A DNA stretch of 64,000 nucleotides from Siphonodentalium dalli (taxonomy: Eukaryota > Mollusca > Scaphopoda > Gadilida > Siphonodentaliidae). Both the position numbers and the translations under genes were made by a program. Under the pieces are notes generated by a model. The model saw only the letters and a list, made by a program, of their open reading frames with translations, did not search any database and was not told the DNA's origin. Shown one piece after another: positions 1 to 9,218 of the stretch (position 1 is the stretch's first letter; each line of letters starts with the position of its first letter). The stretch covers positions 9,501,287 to 9,565,286 of the forward strand of contig CP136061.1 of assembly GCA_032622095.1 (NCBI GenBank), written 5' to 3'.

Positions 1-180
1 GATGTTGTGTATTGCAGTGATAATATTGCCAGGTTGCCTCTGCATTTAATATAGATATATAAAGAATGGGTAATTTTAATCATATGCAGTTTAGGTCATT
101 AGTGAGTAGTATATAGTTGTAGATATATATTTCCAACAAGTTCCACATACAAACCATCTTGTTGTGGTGAATAATGATAT

Positions 181-955
181 TCATATATCTGTTGCTGCCT
201 TTATGTGCTTAATTCTGCCATTTGCAGCATATTTAACCAGAACTTTTCCTCCAGTTGACCAGGCATCTTCCACTTGTCCATTATCTTGTGCCTTCTTTAG
301 AAGGATGTTGTTTTTGAGTGTTAAGTCCTCCTTTATAACTATGCCACTTCCCTTAAGCATTCTTCTAACCTTCATAACATCCAGTTTGTCCATTCTATTT
401 ACAAACTTCACAATCATTGGTCTGTTTTGATCTTTTGTAGGTGCTCCCAGTCTGTGTGCTCACATCTTTAGTTACAATTTTGAGGTTCAGTTTTTTATTG
501 CACACATCAACCACTTTATCAATACAGTCTTCAATTTTCTCCTGAGAACAGTCTCCCCCGATTCCATATATCCTCACACTCTCTTGTCTAGTATGCTGTT
601 CCAAGTTATTCACTTCTGTTTTAGTGCTACTACTTCCTTTTCTAGTCTTGTTGTGTTTTCATCTCTTTCGCTGTCTTTTTGTCTGATAGTTTCAATTTCT
701 TTCTTCATCTCATCATACTTTTTGTTCATATCAAATATTTCACTTTCATGTTTGGATTCCAGTGTATTTATTTTAGTTTCAAATTCTGTTTTAACATTGT
801 CAATAAGTGAATTAACAGTTTCAGTTGTTACCAGTTGGGGGGAAAATAGCAGCTGCCAAATCTTGTTTAGTAACAACATTGTCCAATTTCATGTTCATCT
901 CTTTGAGGAGTTCAGCAATTTGCTTTTCTGCTGGATCAATGTGTGTGGATGATCT
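181..955 (-). pseudogene. LINE (non-LTR retrotransposon) ORF1-like protein, frameshifted
   Basis: Three minus-strand reading frames follow one another (879-610, 613-395, 417-181) and join into one decayed protein. The first is a heptad-rich, Glu/Lys-rich coiled coil. The second has the 'NNLEQHTRQESVRIYGI' signature that follows the coiled coil and opens the RRM-like domain in LINE ORF1 proteins. The third is the basic C-terminal part containing 'IVKFVNRMDKLDVMKVRRML'. In-frame N-terminal sequence (DPAEKQIAELLKEMN) continues upstream to about 955, with a frameshift at the C-run near 837. Another frameshift lies near 612 and one near 415. In intact elements ORF1 is an RNA-binding chaperone of the retrotransposition complex. 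This copy cannot make it. The element may continue past the left edge. Confidence 0.7.
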
Positions 956-962
956 GTATCTG

Positions 963-1462
963 TATTAGGTTCAGCGTAGGATCCTTTCGGCTATAAGTAC
1001 GCTGGTGCTGGATCAGTATGATGGTGTTTGACTGCTGGATGATGTTGTCTCCAGCAGTGAGGCACATGCACTTTCCTCAAGCTGATTCCATTCCAGGATA
1101 GTTTTGGAGAAGAATGAATGTTTAAGTTCCTTTGTGTCGGCCTTGATCAGCTTGAAGGGTTTTGAGTTATTACACTCATAATTTTGCACGATGTTTTGTG
1201 ACTGATAACCCTCGAAGTGTTTAGCAACGATCTTTCGGCCCACTTTTTTGTCGATTAGTATGTCATGGGTTGTGACAGATGGTAACTTCCTGTCAACTAT
1301 CTTACGGAAGAGTGTCAACCTCTGTGTGCGTCTTCTATCTTGGAGTGGGTGGAGTCCTAGGTGGTCTTTCATGGCTGTAACAGCTCCTTCTTCCCTAGAT
1401 CTCCAGTCGTTGGTGATAAATCTGGCGGCTCGTTTCACTATCACATCAAGTCTCACAATCAT
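963..1462 (-). pseudogene. LINE reverse transcriptase C-terminus plus 3' tail (5'-truncated copy)
   Basis: A 149-residue minus-strand reading frame (1462-1013) begins with 'VIVKRAARFITNDWRSR' and 'LGLHPLQDRRRTQRLTLFRKI'. This is the conserved C-terminal segment after the reverse-transcriptase domain in jockey/CR1-like non-LTR elements. The frame ends in a Ser/Thr-rich tail. It is followed by a short 3' UTR with an 'AAAGGATCCTACGCTGAACC' motif and ends in TACAGATACAGAT-type short repeats near 963-950, a typical LINE 3' end. The endonuclease and most of the reverse transcriptase are absent, as expected of a 5'-truncated insertion. It abuts the ORF1 remnant at 955 in the same orientation. Confidence 0.7.
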
Positions 1463-1578
1463 GGAAACTGTTATACATCTCTAACATTTGCTCGATCCAG
1501 AGATTTGCATTAAATCCCCATTATATTCTACCCAGACATCGGTTTATGATACTCTTTTATTCCCACAGAAAGCATATA

Positions 1579-1725
1579 TTATTTATTTAAACTGCAATGT
1601 TCCGTGAGCCCTGTGCTATGCATACCAACCTCGACATCGTCTCCACTGCTTACGGGAAGTGAATTCGAGTAAACGAGCTGTACCATCATCATGGCGACCA
1701 AAGCAAGAATTAAAAACTTCTTCAT
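1579..1725 (-). CDS. First exon of a possible secreted small peptide
   Basis: The minus-strand ATG at 1725 opens a 48-codon frame ending at TAA 1581-1579. Residues 1-20 form a textbook signal peptide: two lysines after Met, then a hydrophobic core (FLILALVAMMMVQLV) and a small polar end (YS) at the likely cleavage site. The mature part starts NSLPVSSGDDVE. Good 5' splice sites lie at 1629 (GAG|GTTGGT) and near 1624 (G|GTATGC), so the true coding part probably stops there and the remaining codons are intron read-through. A TATA box sits about 85 bp upstream of the ATG. No downstream exon is recognisable in the window: LINE sequence occupies the expected side. It could be a neuropeptide, antimicrobial or other secreted peptide; the family is unknown to me. 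Confidence 0.5.
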   Translation of the reverse strand: MKKFLILALVAMMMVQLVYSNSLPVSSGDDVEVGMHSTGLTEHCSLNK

Positions 1726-1806
1726 CTTCGTAACTTCGTTAGCACTGGTTTATCAGTGACAGAACTGAGTAGAGACCAATGATCATTCAGCGAGATCGCG
1801 TCGGAA

Positions 1807-1812
1807 TATATA
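1807..1812 (-). promoter_or_regulatory. TATA box for the secreted-peptide exon
   Basis: Read on the minus strand the sequence is CCCCCTATATATTCC. It lies about 82 bp before the ATG at 1725, leaving a plausible start site near 1780 and a 5' UTR of about 55 bases. The downstream signal-peptide frame supports the assignment. Confidence 0.4.
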
Positions 1813-1859
1813 GGGGGCTTATCGTGTGATGATCGCGCTGGGTCATTCGGCCGCTATTA

Positions 1860-2243
1860 ACCAGGGGGAACAAGAAAACCATAGTCAGAAATGGTAACGC
1901 CACCAAGATTATAGTATTACATATAAATAGAAATTATAAAAAAAATACATAAAATATTTTGATAACAATTGCGTTTAAACAAGTAATCCTTCAAATTATT
2001 ACTAACAAAGTAAACGACTGTGGGGTCACTCAACAGATTATAAAGACTTGGACTTAGTATACTGTAAATACTAAAATTTAGATGAAATAATTAAAAGATA
2101 AAATTTAGCAAGTAGTAAAAGTTAATTTTCTCATTTAATTCATTTTTTGGTTAAATAAAGCAATAATTTAAATGCAACATTCGGTTTAAAAAAAATGATT
2201 GACCGTGGCTCTTCCAATAATTGTGCGACTGACCTGGTCAATT
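1860..2243. other. AT-rich stretch without recognisable gene
   Basis: Long A/T runs and no open frame of note. I see no repeat or structure that I can name here. Confidence 0.5.
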
Positions 2244-2485
2244 GTTCTTAAGAAGTTGTTTTGAGAATTACTATGGAGGGAAATAGTTATGGCTGTGGCT
2301 TCGCAAGTAATTAACTTGGTGACGTGATGTTAACAAATCTGAACTCCAGTAAACCAAGGACGCTCCATACCAAATATAAGGTAAATTAACAATTCTTTAG
2401 AAGTTGTTTTAAGATTTACTATGGAGGGAAAGAATTGTGGTGCTGGCTTCGCAACTATTTGACCTCATTGTAACAAATATAAATA
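2244..2485. repeat. Diverged two-copy tandem repeat, 148-bp period
   Basis: The segment around 'GAAGTTGTTTTGAGAATTAC' with 'TATGGAGGGAAA' and 'GGCTTCGCAA' at 2251-2330 recurs at 2399-2470 in the same order with about 15-20 per cent differences. Matching points such as 2253 and 2401 are 148 bp apart. Confidence 0.6.
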
Positions 2486-2527
2486 TTAGTCACTCAGGCA
2501 ATAGATGTATCTATTCTGTATATTAAG

Positions 2528-2809
2528 TTATTGGGTCTTACGTGTCTTGAGATGTCTAAATAGTTTTCGATGGACAGATCGCACAAGGTACCCACGCCAA
2601 TCTTCTGTTGGGATTCCAATTGTTGGCTTATTAAATATGCACATATGCTTAAGATACAGTCGCGCGCGAAGCACGCTTCCGTAAGTCGGGTTTTGGATTC
2701 CAGTTAATGAAAATATCATTGAAATAATCGGTTTCCCCCAATAAACATCCATATATTCAATATACATGTTTTGGAGCAGAATTAGGCAGTCCATATTGGT
2801 CGCCATCAT
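2528..2809 (-). CDS. Unrecognised 93-residue open frame
   Basis: An ATG-started minus-strand frame of 93 codons with ordinary amino-acid composition in an AT-rich area. It has aromatic and basic residues in the second half (EDWRGYLVRSVHRKLFRHLK). A 5' splice-like AC|GTAAGA lies close to its stop, so it could be an exon. I recognise no domain, and length alone is weak evidence in this sequence. It may be chance. Confidence 0.15.
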   Translation of the reverse strand: MMATNMDCLILLQNMYIEYMDVYWGKPIISMIFSLTGIQNPTYGSVLRARLYLKHMCIFNKPTIGIPTEDWRGYLVRSVHRKLFRHLKTRKTQ

Positions 2810-2900
2810 GGTATTTATTTTGTTTTGTTTTAATTTTCACACATATTTATTAGTTATGTGGATGGAGTTCTCATTAAACCTCACATCCTTATATTGGTTA

Positions 2901-3029
2901 CTGTAATGCCCAAAGTAATTGACCACTTAACCACATCAGACTTATTGGTAATTTTTCAGGATTTAAAATCCTGAAAAATTACAAATAATTCTGCTCTGGT
3001 TAAGTGGTCAATTACTTTGAACATTACTG
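2901..3029. mobile_element. Tc1/mariner-like foldback MITE, copy 1
   Basis: The 129-bp element is an almost perfect hairpin. Its arms run from CAGTAATGCCCAAAGTAATT (CTGTAATG in this copy) to the complementary AATTACTTTGAACATTACTG. It is flanked by TA on both sides, the target duplication of Tc1/mariner transposases. The CAGT...ACTG ends fit that superfamily. No coding sequence is present. Confidence 0.75.
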
Positions 3030-3075
3030 TATGAGGATTGAGTTATCATTAAACCTCAAATCCTTATATTGGTTA

Positions 3076-3204
3076 CAGTAATGCCCAAAGTAATTGACCA
3101 CTTAACCACAGCAGAATTATGCGTATTTTTTCAGCATTTAAAATCCTGATAAATTACCCATTATTCTGCTGTGCTTAAGTGGTCAATTACTTTGAACATT
3201 ACTG
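3076..3204. mobile_element. Tc1/mariner-like foldback MITE, copy 2
   Basis: Same 129-bp hairpin with intact CAGTAATG/CATTACTG ends and flanking TA at 3074-3075 and 3205-3206. The arm-internal sequence differs at a few places from the other two copies. Confidence 0.75.
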
Positions 3205-3250
3205 TATGAGGATTGAGTTATCATTAAACCTCAAATCCTTATATTGGTTA

Positions 3251-3379
3251 CAGTAATGCCCAAAGTAATTGACCACTTAACCACAGCATAATTATGGGTA
3301 ATTTTTCAGGATTTAAAATCATGAAAAAATACCCATAAATTTGCTGTGGTTAAGTGATCAATTACTTTGGACATTACTG
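3251..3379. mobile_element. Tc1/mariner-like foldback MITE, copy 3
   Basis: Same 129-bp hairpin with flanking TA. This copy ends in GGACATTACTG, closer to a perfect complement of its left end (AATGCCC). Confidence 0.75.
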
Positions 3380-3690
3380 TATGTAGATGAAGTTAAACCT
3401 CACAACAGTGTGTTGGAGATTTGGACCTTGACTTGGGACCTTTGGTTTTTAACGCAACAAATGAGCGTACACCATATACACAAATTTCTTATGTAACCAG
3501 AGTTTTTCTTGGATAAGATGAGTTTGAAGCCTGCTAACATTTCAAAATGTTGTCAGTTTTGTATTCTCTGCAGCGGAACTCGACGCATTGAAGCAAAAGT
3601 TACAAGAGATCAAATGTGTACGTAACGAGACTATAATACAAATGAAAAAATAAATTCAGGGAGGGGTGGGCGATACAGGGAACTAAGGGT

Positions 3691-4380
3691 TGAACCGATA
3701 TAAATTTATAGAGCGATAATGACCAATGTTGACATATTATGCATCTCAACTCTACTAAACATTGCAACAAGGCTATAAAATAGGGGGTGTCAGAATCTTA
3801 GTCATCTCTATATAGTGCCAGAATAGTCATTTATGGACTTCTATAAGATGTTGGGTTGGTTATATGGACTCGGAGAAAAAGGGGTTTGTACCGATGAACT
3901 GACATAAATTAGTGGAGCGATGTTGCCATGTAATGTATCGCGACTGTACTAAAGCAGCAATGATATAAAATTGGGGGGGGGGTCTGAAATTATCTCTATG
4001 TCTATAGATGGCACAAGGATTATATAGAAAGGAATAGCAATTGATATACGTATACGGTATACTATAGTAATACCATAGACATATAAGTACAAGTATCACG
4101 CGATAAAATATTACGTAACGTGACTATACCGATGAAAGAAATAAATAAATTGGACCCGGATTAGAGGTTGGGTTGGTTATATGTGGATAATTGGATATGG
4201 AATTCATACCGATGAAACAATACAAATTAGTGGAGCGATAAAGACCAATGTTGACACTTAGTCAGGCTACGCGGGACAAAATAGCGGTTGATACGATAGA
4301 CCAAAATAAATTTGTCGGGTGATAATGACCAATGTTGATGTATAAAGTAACGCGACTGTACTGTCGCACAATTATCAGGT
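3691..4380. repeat. Degenerate repeats, spacing 90-320 bp
   Basis: A motif of the form 'CCGATGAA...ATAAATTAGTGGAGCGAT...ACCAATGTTGAC' occurs near 3693, 3889, 4210 and 4300. A second shared motif 'TTGGGTTGGTTATATGG' appears at 3850 and 4168. The copies are too diverged for a clean period. No coding frame is supported. Confidence 0.5.
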
Positions 4381-4450
4381 GTAACCGGTCAAATATGGAC
4401 TCTAGTGCCCAATATGGAACAGCTCAGAAAATATTTGCAGGGCCCTAAAA

Positions 4451-4800
4451 TTTATTTAACATGGCAATTGCCATTAAAATCGATTTATGTCGATAAAACT
4501 GTCATTTTTCTAAATTTTAAGCTGAGACTTGGTGTTAGTGCGTGGGATAGTTATATATTCCTAAAATGACAGAGTACAGCACGTAATTATGTTTTAGATG
4601 GAAGAAATGAATTTTTTTCAATGATAAAATTTAACATGGCATTTGCCATTAAAATCGATTTATGTCAATAAAACTGTCATTTTTCAAAATTTTAAGCTGA
4701 GACTTGGTGTATGTGCGTGGGATACATATATATTCCTAAAATGACAGAGTAATTATGTTTTAGATGGAAGAAATTGAATTTGTTTTCGATAATAAATTTG
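4451..4800. repeat. Two-copy tandem repeat, about 175-bp period
   Basis: The block starting 'AACATGGCAATTGCCATTAA' near 4458 recurs near 4633 as 'AACATGGCATTTGCCATTAA'. It is followed by matching 'GCTGAGACTTGGTGT', 'GTGCGTGGGATA' and 'TAGATGGAAGAAAT' segments. The second copy lacks about 12 bases near 4750. Confidence 0.7.
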
Positions 4801-5095
4801 CAGCGTGGACTGGACCGTCAGTGGACGGGTCAACCCGGTCATCGAGTGCGCTCAATTTGTAAACAAAGTTTTGTCAATAGTCGTTTTGGTCAAACTATCC
4901 CTTTTTAGACCGGGACAGCAGATCCGAATAGTAGCTAAGATGTATTTAGATAGAATTATCAAAAGAATTTGACCGATTCGGGTGTAGTTTAAGAGAATAG
5001 AGTGGAGAAATCTTGGTGATACTTCCAGAAAATAAAGATGGTGGAGAATCACAATGAAACTACCCACAATTCACTTCACTACACCAGGGGGGTTC

Positions 5096-5560
5096 GCAAT
5101 GGGTTACACATTATTTTCAGTCTATCAAATTATTTATATTTTCAACAACAAGTGAATTTAAGTTTAAAGTTTCAGCCTATCCTGATTCTATCGATACGAT
5201 TTATCATATTTTCATAAACATATTATACACCGGTGGCGTTAACTTTACAATTTCGGCATCTACGTGATTATATAGGTACGATTGAGTAATGGTACAAAAC
5301 AAAATGTCCAAGAATACATTAGGGGCTCCCAATGGGTTATATATTATTTTCAGTCTATCAAATTATTTATATTTTCAACAACATATTATTACACCGGTGA
5401 CTTTAAGTTTATAATTTCAGCCTGTCCTGACTCTATCGATACGATTTATCATATTTTCATAAACATAGTATACACCGGTGGCGTTAACTTTACAATTTCG
5501 GCATCAACGTGATTCTATCGGTACGATTGAGTAAGGTACAAAAAATCTCCAAGAATACAT
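5096..5560. repeat. Two-copy tandem repeat, 233-bp period
   Basis: 'AATGGGTTACACATTATTTT' at 5098 and 'AATGGGTTATATATTATTTT' at 5331 begin two copies. They share 'TCTATCAAATTATTTATATT', 'TATCGATACGATTTATCATA' and 'ACACCGGTGGCGTTAACTTT'. The apparent open frame across copy 2 reflects composition, not a recognised protein. Confidence 0.75.
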
Positions 5561-6400
5561 TCGCCCTGTCCACCACACAATATCAAAATCACAGAAGCTA
5601 GATACACCACATGTGGCGTAATAATCGGAGATACCTTCAAACATTAGGCAAAATTATGCAAACCTAAGCTTGTTTTATGATAAAAGATAAAAGCAGTTTC
5701 TGAATATTGTTACTGATAATGACTGAAATAGTAACCAAGTGATTAAAATGCATGATTGTGTAAACTAAATAACTCAACGTTTGCTATTTCTGACTTCGGA
5801 TGGAGAGCGGTGATGCCAGAGGTCACGTCCTGACCCAAACCTTACTTATTTCAGTAAATACATACTATTAGTGTTGAGATAGGCTATTTTATAAGTATCC
5901 AGCGGCTCTGGGACACGTATGCCGGGTGATGGATGGTACATCAGCGGCGAATTAATGTTTGTTTAATACTCATGCAAGGTGAATTATTTTTACTTAAAAG
6001 ATGATTTATCTGTTCCCGCATCGCGCCCAATAACAATATTGTTATAGTCGTTTCAAATTTTGATGTCGACTGAAAGGCATTGAAAGTTTTTTTTTAAATA
6101 ACAATATATGTCTCACTAATGGTTTGCCTTTTATTCCACAACGAAAATAGAATATTAGCTTTGATCGTTTCATAGTACAGTTCAAAACTTTTGTCTGAAC
6201 GAGTACAAATTAACCGTTGTGCATTTGCGATCACCCGCCACAAGACTGGCCATGTATTATAGTAGGTTGGTCGTCTTGATGTGACTGCAACGCAAAAATG
6301 CAGAAAAGGCATAAATCCAGAAAAATAAGACCCTTTCGGGGTAACGACAATAACTCTTCCAATATCATTATATGTAGAGCCTTAACATCCCAGTTCTTAC
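5561..6400. other. Unannotated AT-rich intergenic DNA
   Basis: No recognised coding sequence or repeat. Short open frames on both strands near 6094-6498 overlap each other and show no recognisable domain. Confidence 0.4.
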
Positions 6401-6410
6401 GCGATGCACA

Positions 6411-6452
6411 AATATTACCCAACACAATTCGTGCACCACGCGAATGTTGGGT
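6411..6452. repeat. Short imperfect hairpin with TTACCCAAC / GTTGGGTAA ends
   Basis: TTACCCAACACAATTCGTG is followed by CACGCGAATGTTGGGTAA, giving a stem of about 18 bp with one bulge. TTGGG-type fragments recur to 6510. It is probably a small foldback remnant just before the left boundary of the large duplication. Confidence 0.4.
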
Positions 6453-7100
6453 AAATTTTAACCAATGTTGGGCAATGTTTTTACTCAACGCATGGTAACA
6501 ATTTACCCAATAATATGCAAGGCATATAGAACGACCCCGGCATAGTGGTCAGATGAAAGAACTTGCACACATATATATATTTATCATATGACTCAATCAT
6601 TATTTACGTTGCATGGAAAGTATGTCATAAATCAATTTCATATCAATTACTAGTTCATATCACCTTCCGATAATTTGATTGGTTTGTTGACAAAAAGTGT
6701 GTTCTGATTGGCTAAATGGCAGCCGGGGCCGAGCCGCATCTCTAACTAAATGCAGGTCAAATTTGTGCGCGTCAATCAACGCGATGCCGAAATTCTCGCA
6801 ATTATAATCTTGAAATATATAGTTTTGGACATTGTTATACGATAAATAGAATATGTAATTCGTATTTATCTAATAAACATACGATATAATGTCACAAACT
6901 GAGAACAGAATAGCGCACTATGTCTTCGCGTGCATATTATTTCTGCTAGTTCACCAGGTGTAATTGGGCTTCCGGTGCAATGAAGTGACGTCACATTAAC
7001 CTTTTGCTGCCGATGTCATATAGCTATTTAGTGATTTGTGTGCGTTTTGGACATCATAATCAATTTATAGGTGTCATATGATAAATAGAATATGTAATTC

Positions 7101-7221
7101 GTGTTTCTCTCATATGATATTTATGAAACTCGTCACGAATTTTCAGTTTTCTCTCGCCGGAGGCTCGAGAAAAACTGAAAATTCTTAGACTCGTTTCATA
7201 AATATCATGTGAGAGAAACAC
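7101..7221. repeat. 121-bp hairpin, copy in unit 1
   Basis: GTGTTTCTCTCATATGATAT at the left pairs with ATATCATGTGAGAGAAACAC at the right. The inner arms GAATTTTCAGTTTTCTC and GAGAAAAACTGAAAATTC also pair, leaving a small loop around CGCCGGAGGC. Nearly the whole 121 bp folds back on itself. It lies upstream of the first candidate exon and has no coding content. It is probably a MITE, although no clear target duplication is visible. Confidence 0.7.
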
Positions 7222-7490
7222 TCATTTCATATCCTCTATATATTTCGTTGAATAAAATGTTGGTAAATAACGCGTTTTGTGTAATTTCATACTACAGCAT
7301 TAGTTTTGGGCAAATAATCGATTCTGATAACTGAAACGGCATTTTTTTTAATGGTGTTGTTAGAATCTGATGATATGGGGACCATGGATTGAGTACCTTT
7401 CACAGTTAACCGACCATGTTAAAGGAAACATTCTATAGTACTTTGCTTATTGATCTTGTGAACATAATTGTGAACTGTGATCATCCACAG

Positions 7491-7604
7491 GTATTTCTAA
7501 AAGAGCTGCCGAAGTAGCTTTCCAACTGGCAGACATATTCCCACTACCAGGTCTCATCGAGTTTGTGGCAGCAGAAGTAGGGGACAATGTGGCTGTTCCA
7601 AACA
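7491..7604 (+). CDS. Candidate internal exon of an unknown gene, paralog 1
   Basis: A 114-bp segment preceded by ATCCACAG, a 3' splice site, and followed by A|GTTTGG, a possible 5' splice site. It reads (G)ISKRAAEVAFQLADIFPL, then a Pro-Gly turn, then IEFVAAEVGDNVAVPN. It enters and leaves in phase 1. The leftover A joins GC of the exon at 9046 to make a serine codon and keeps the frame open to a natural stop. The paralog at 12677 keeps the frame and changes Gly-Leu to Asp-His after the Pro. The donor is weak by consensus. I do not recognise the family, and the upstream start exon is not identified. Confidence 0.45.
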
Positions 7605-8268
7605 GTTTGGAAAACAACACAAATAAACCAACTCAAGACTTACTATGCAGATGTGAGCCAGTTCTCGTGGAAATAAGCATATAACAATATGATATAAGCC
7701 CGTATTGTGCTTATTTTCACAAGAACAGACCTGAAAACAATACAATTAAACAACTCAACACATACCATGAAGATGTCAGGCTATTTTCCTGAAAATACGC
7801 ATTTAATTTTGTTCATATAAGCTAACATTGGCTTATTTAATCGCAATTTAATATATATAAGTTCTAGATTGACCTAAATCACGGTTTTTAAAACTAACAT
7901 ACCCTCTTAAAAATACGCACATAATCGACCTATAATGTGAAATAGGTACATATTGTGATTATTTGATTCTCAAATAAGCAAATAATGGAGTCATAGCGGT
8001 GATTTAGTCTTATGGTGCGTGGGCCACAGTGAAAACATATATTAAAGAGCATACACCTGAAAAGTCGTGGATTGGCCTATATGTGTCATTGCCCGCATGT
8101 TATCTGCTTAGAATCGCCCCATTAGGCATCGATATTGTGACTAAATTGCTCTAATGTTCAGCACATTATCGACTCAAAATGACTTATTCTAAGCAGATTA
8201 TCTACCTAAAATAGTTCTTTATAAGCAGATAAAGTGCATGTTTTCAGGGGAACTTGCTGTTTAAAACA
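7605..8268. repeat. Single-copy ancestor of the 667-bp satellite
   Basis: This 664-bp stretch is bounded on both sides by AAACA|GT (7601-7606 and 8265-8270) and aligns end to end with each satellite monomer in 12791-44129. It has the 'CTAAAATAGTTCTTTATAAG' tail found in subtype D, and it lacks the subtype A-C insertion in that tail. It therefore represents the unamplified state. Confidence 0.85.
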
Positions 8269-9045
8269 GTACAATGTGCGACTATTTACATACGACATAA
8301 GCTCATATTGGCATTATTTAATCTATAATTTTTCATCAACACGACTTACCAAAGCTACGTACTTTGTATTTTGTGTTTTCACTATGGCCCGCGCCATTCA
8401 ACGAAATATGTGCTTATTTCAGAATCAGATTATGGGATTATTTTCTCGAGAACATGCTGGAAAATAAAACGAATAAACCAACACAAAACGTACCATGCAC
8501 ATTTCATCCTCGTGAAAATAGGGCTTATTTTAATGTGCGAAATCAGCTCATATTGGCGTTATATATAACCGCATTTTACAATTCATATATGGACCTAAAA
8601 ATCGTTTTTGTTTTAAATAGTCCAATATGGGACTATTTTCGTACCAAATAAACCCATATTGGCATTGTTTAATCTACCTTTTTCATCCAGACGACTTACC
8701 ATGGTGATTCACGCTCTTTGTAATGTAGGTTCACTGTGGCCCGCGCCGTTAACAGAACATGGGTGTAAGCTCACTATGGACTTATTTCATAATCAAATCA
8801 GTCCAATGTGAATATTTAGGTCCAATATGAACCTATTACACGAGGATATGTTGAAATATAAGACGAGGCAACGAGCTGTCAGATGACACAAATTCCAACC
8901 ACCTGCGTGGCGTTAGTTATCAAGCAATGGCTAAACTATTTGTATTATGTTATTCACACTCCAGCGCTTGTGTTGTTCAATAAGGGCTATGGTTCAGTTT
9001 GTCATATAACCTGACTCAATTGGTTGATTGTATCAAACGTTGCAG
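7605..9045 (+). other. Candidate intron, paralog 1 (1441 bp) with one satellite unit
   Basis: The intron starts with the single 664-bp unit (7605-8268) whose homolog was amplified in paralog 2. It then continues with about 780 bp of related but older repeat sequence. A 65-70 bp motif starting 'GAAAACAAYACAAWTAAAC' and running to 'GAAAATA(C/A)GC' occurs three times in decayed form (7619, 7732, 8458). 'ATAAGC...ATATTGG' fragments recur throughout. The intron ends in AACGTTGCAG. Confidence 0.5.
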
Positions 9046-9218
9046 GCATCGGAATAGAAACATTTCTGGTCGGCCATTTACTGGGCACACCCGCTGAAGA
9101 AATTTTCCGAGAGGACAACCATTTTGTCGTCGGTGAAATGCATCAAGACCTACATTTATATTCATTTCAACCCATAAAAGATGTTGTAATGGCATCTCAT
9201 GATCGAGTCGGGTCATAA
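9046..9218 (+). CDS. Candidate terminal exon of an unknown gene, paralog 1
   Basis: The 173-bp segment follows TCAAACGTTGCAG, a 3' splice site, and runs in phase to TAA at 9216-9218. The product starts (S)IGIETFLVGHLLGTPAEEIF and ends IKDVVMASHDRVGS. The copy at 44905-45086 differs by a silent change (ATC to ATT), one Asn-to-Ser change and in-frame extra bases near the C-terminus, with the frame intact. That pattern suggests the sequence was coding when it duplicated. An overlapping minus-strand frame (9300-9016) is the alternative reading, but it lacks splice logic. No polyadenylation signal is obvious downstream, and the family is unknown to me. Confidence 0.45.

Larger units (their letters stand above)
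2901..3381. repeat. 3 x 175-bp tandem array, each unit carrying a foldback MITE
   Basis: Units start at 2901, 3076 and 3251, a constant 175-bp step. Each holds a 129-bp palindrome followed by a 46-bp spacer beginning TATGAGGATTGAG. The palindrome and its spacer were copied together, so the array arose by tandem duplication after insertion of one element. Confidence 0.85.

Noticed and set aside
6752-6850. A 31-codon start exon (MQVKFVRVNQRDAEILA...) with CCAAT-like boxes upstream
   Set aside because: The frame is short and closes at a stop without a supported donor linking it in phase to 7491. The one difference in unit 2 is silent, but that is not enough evidence.
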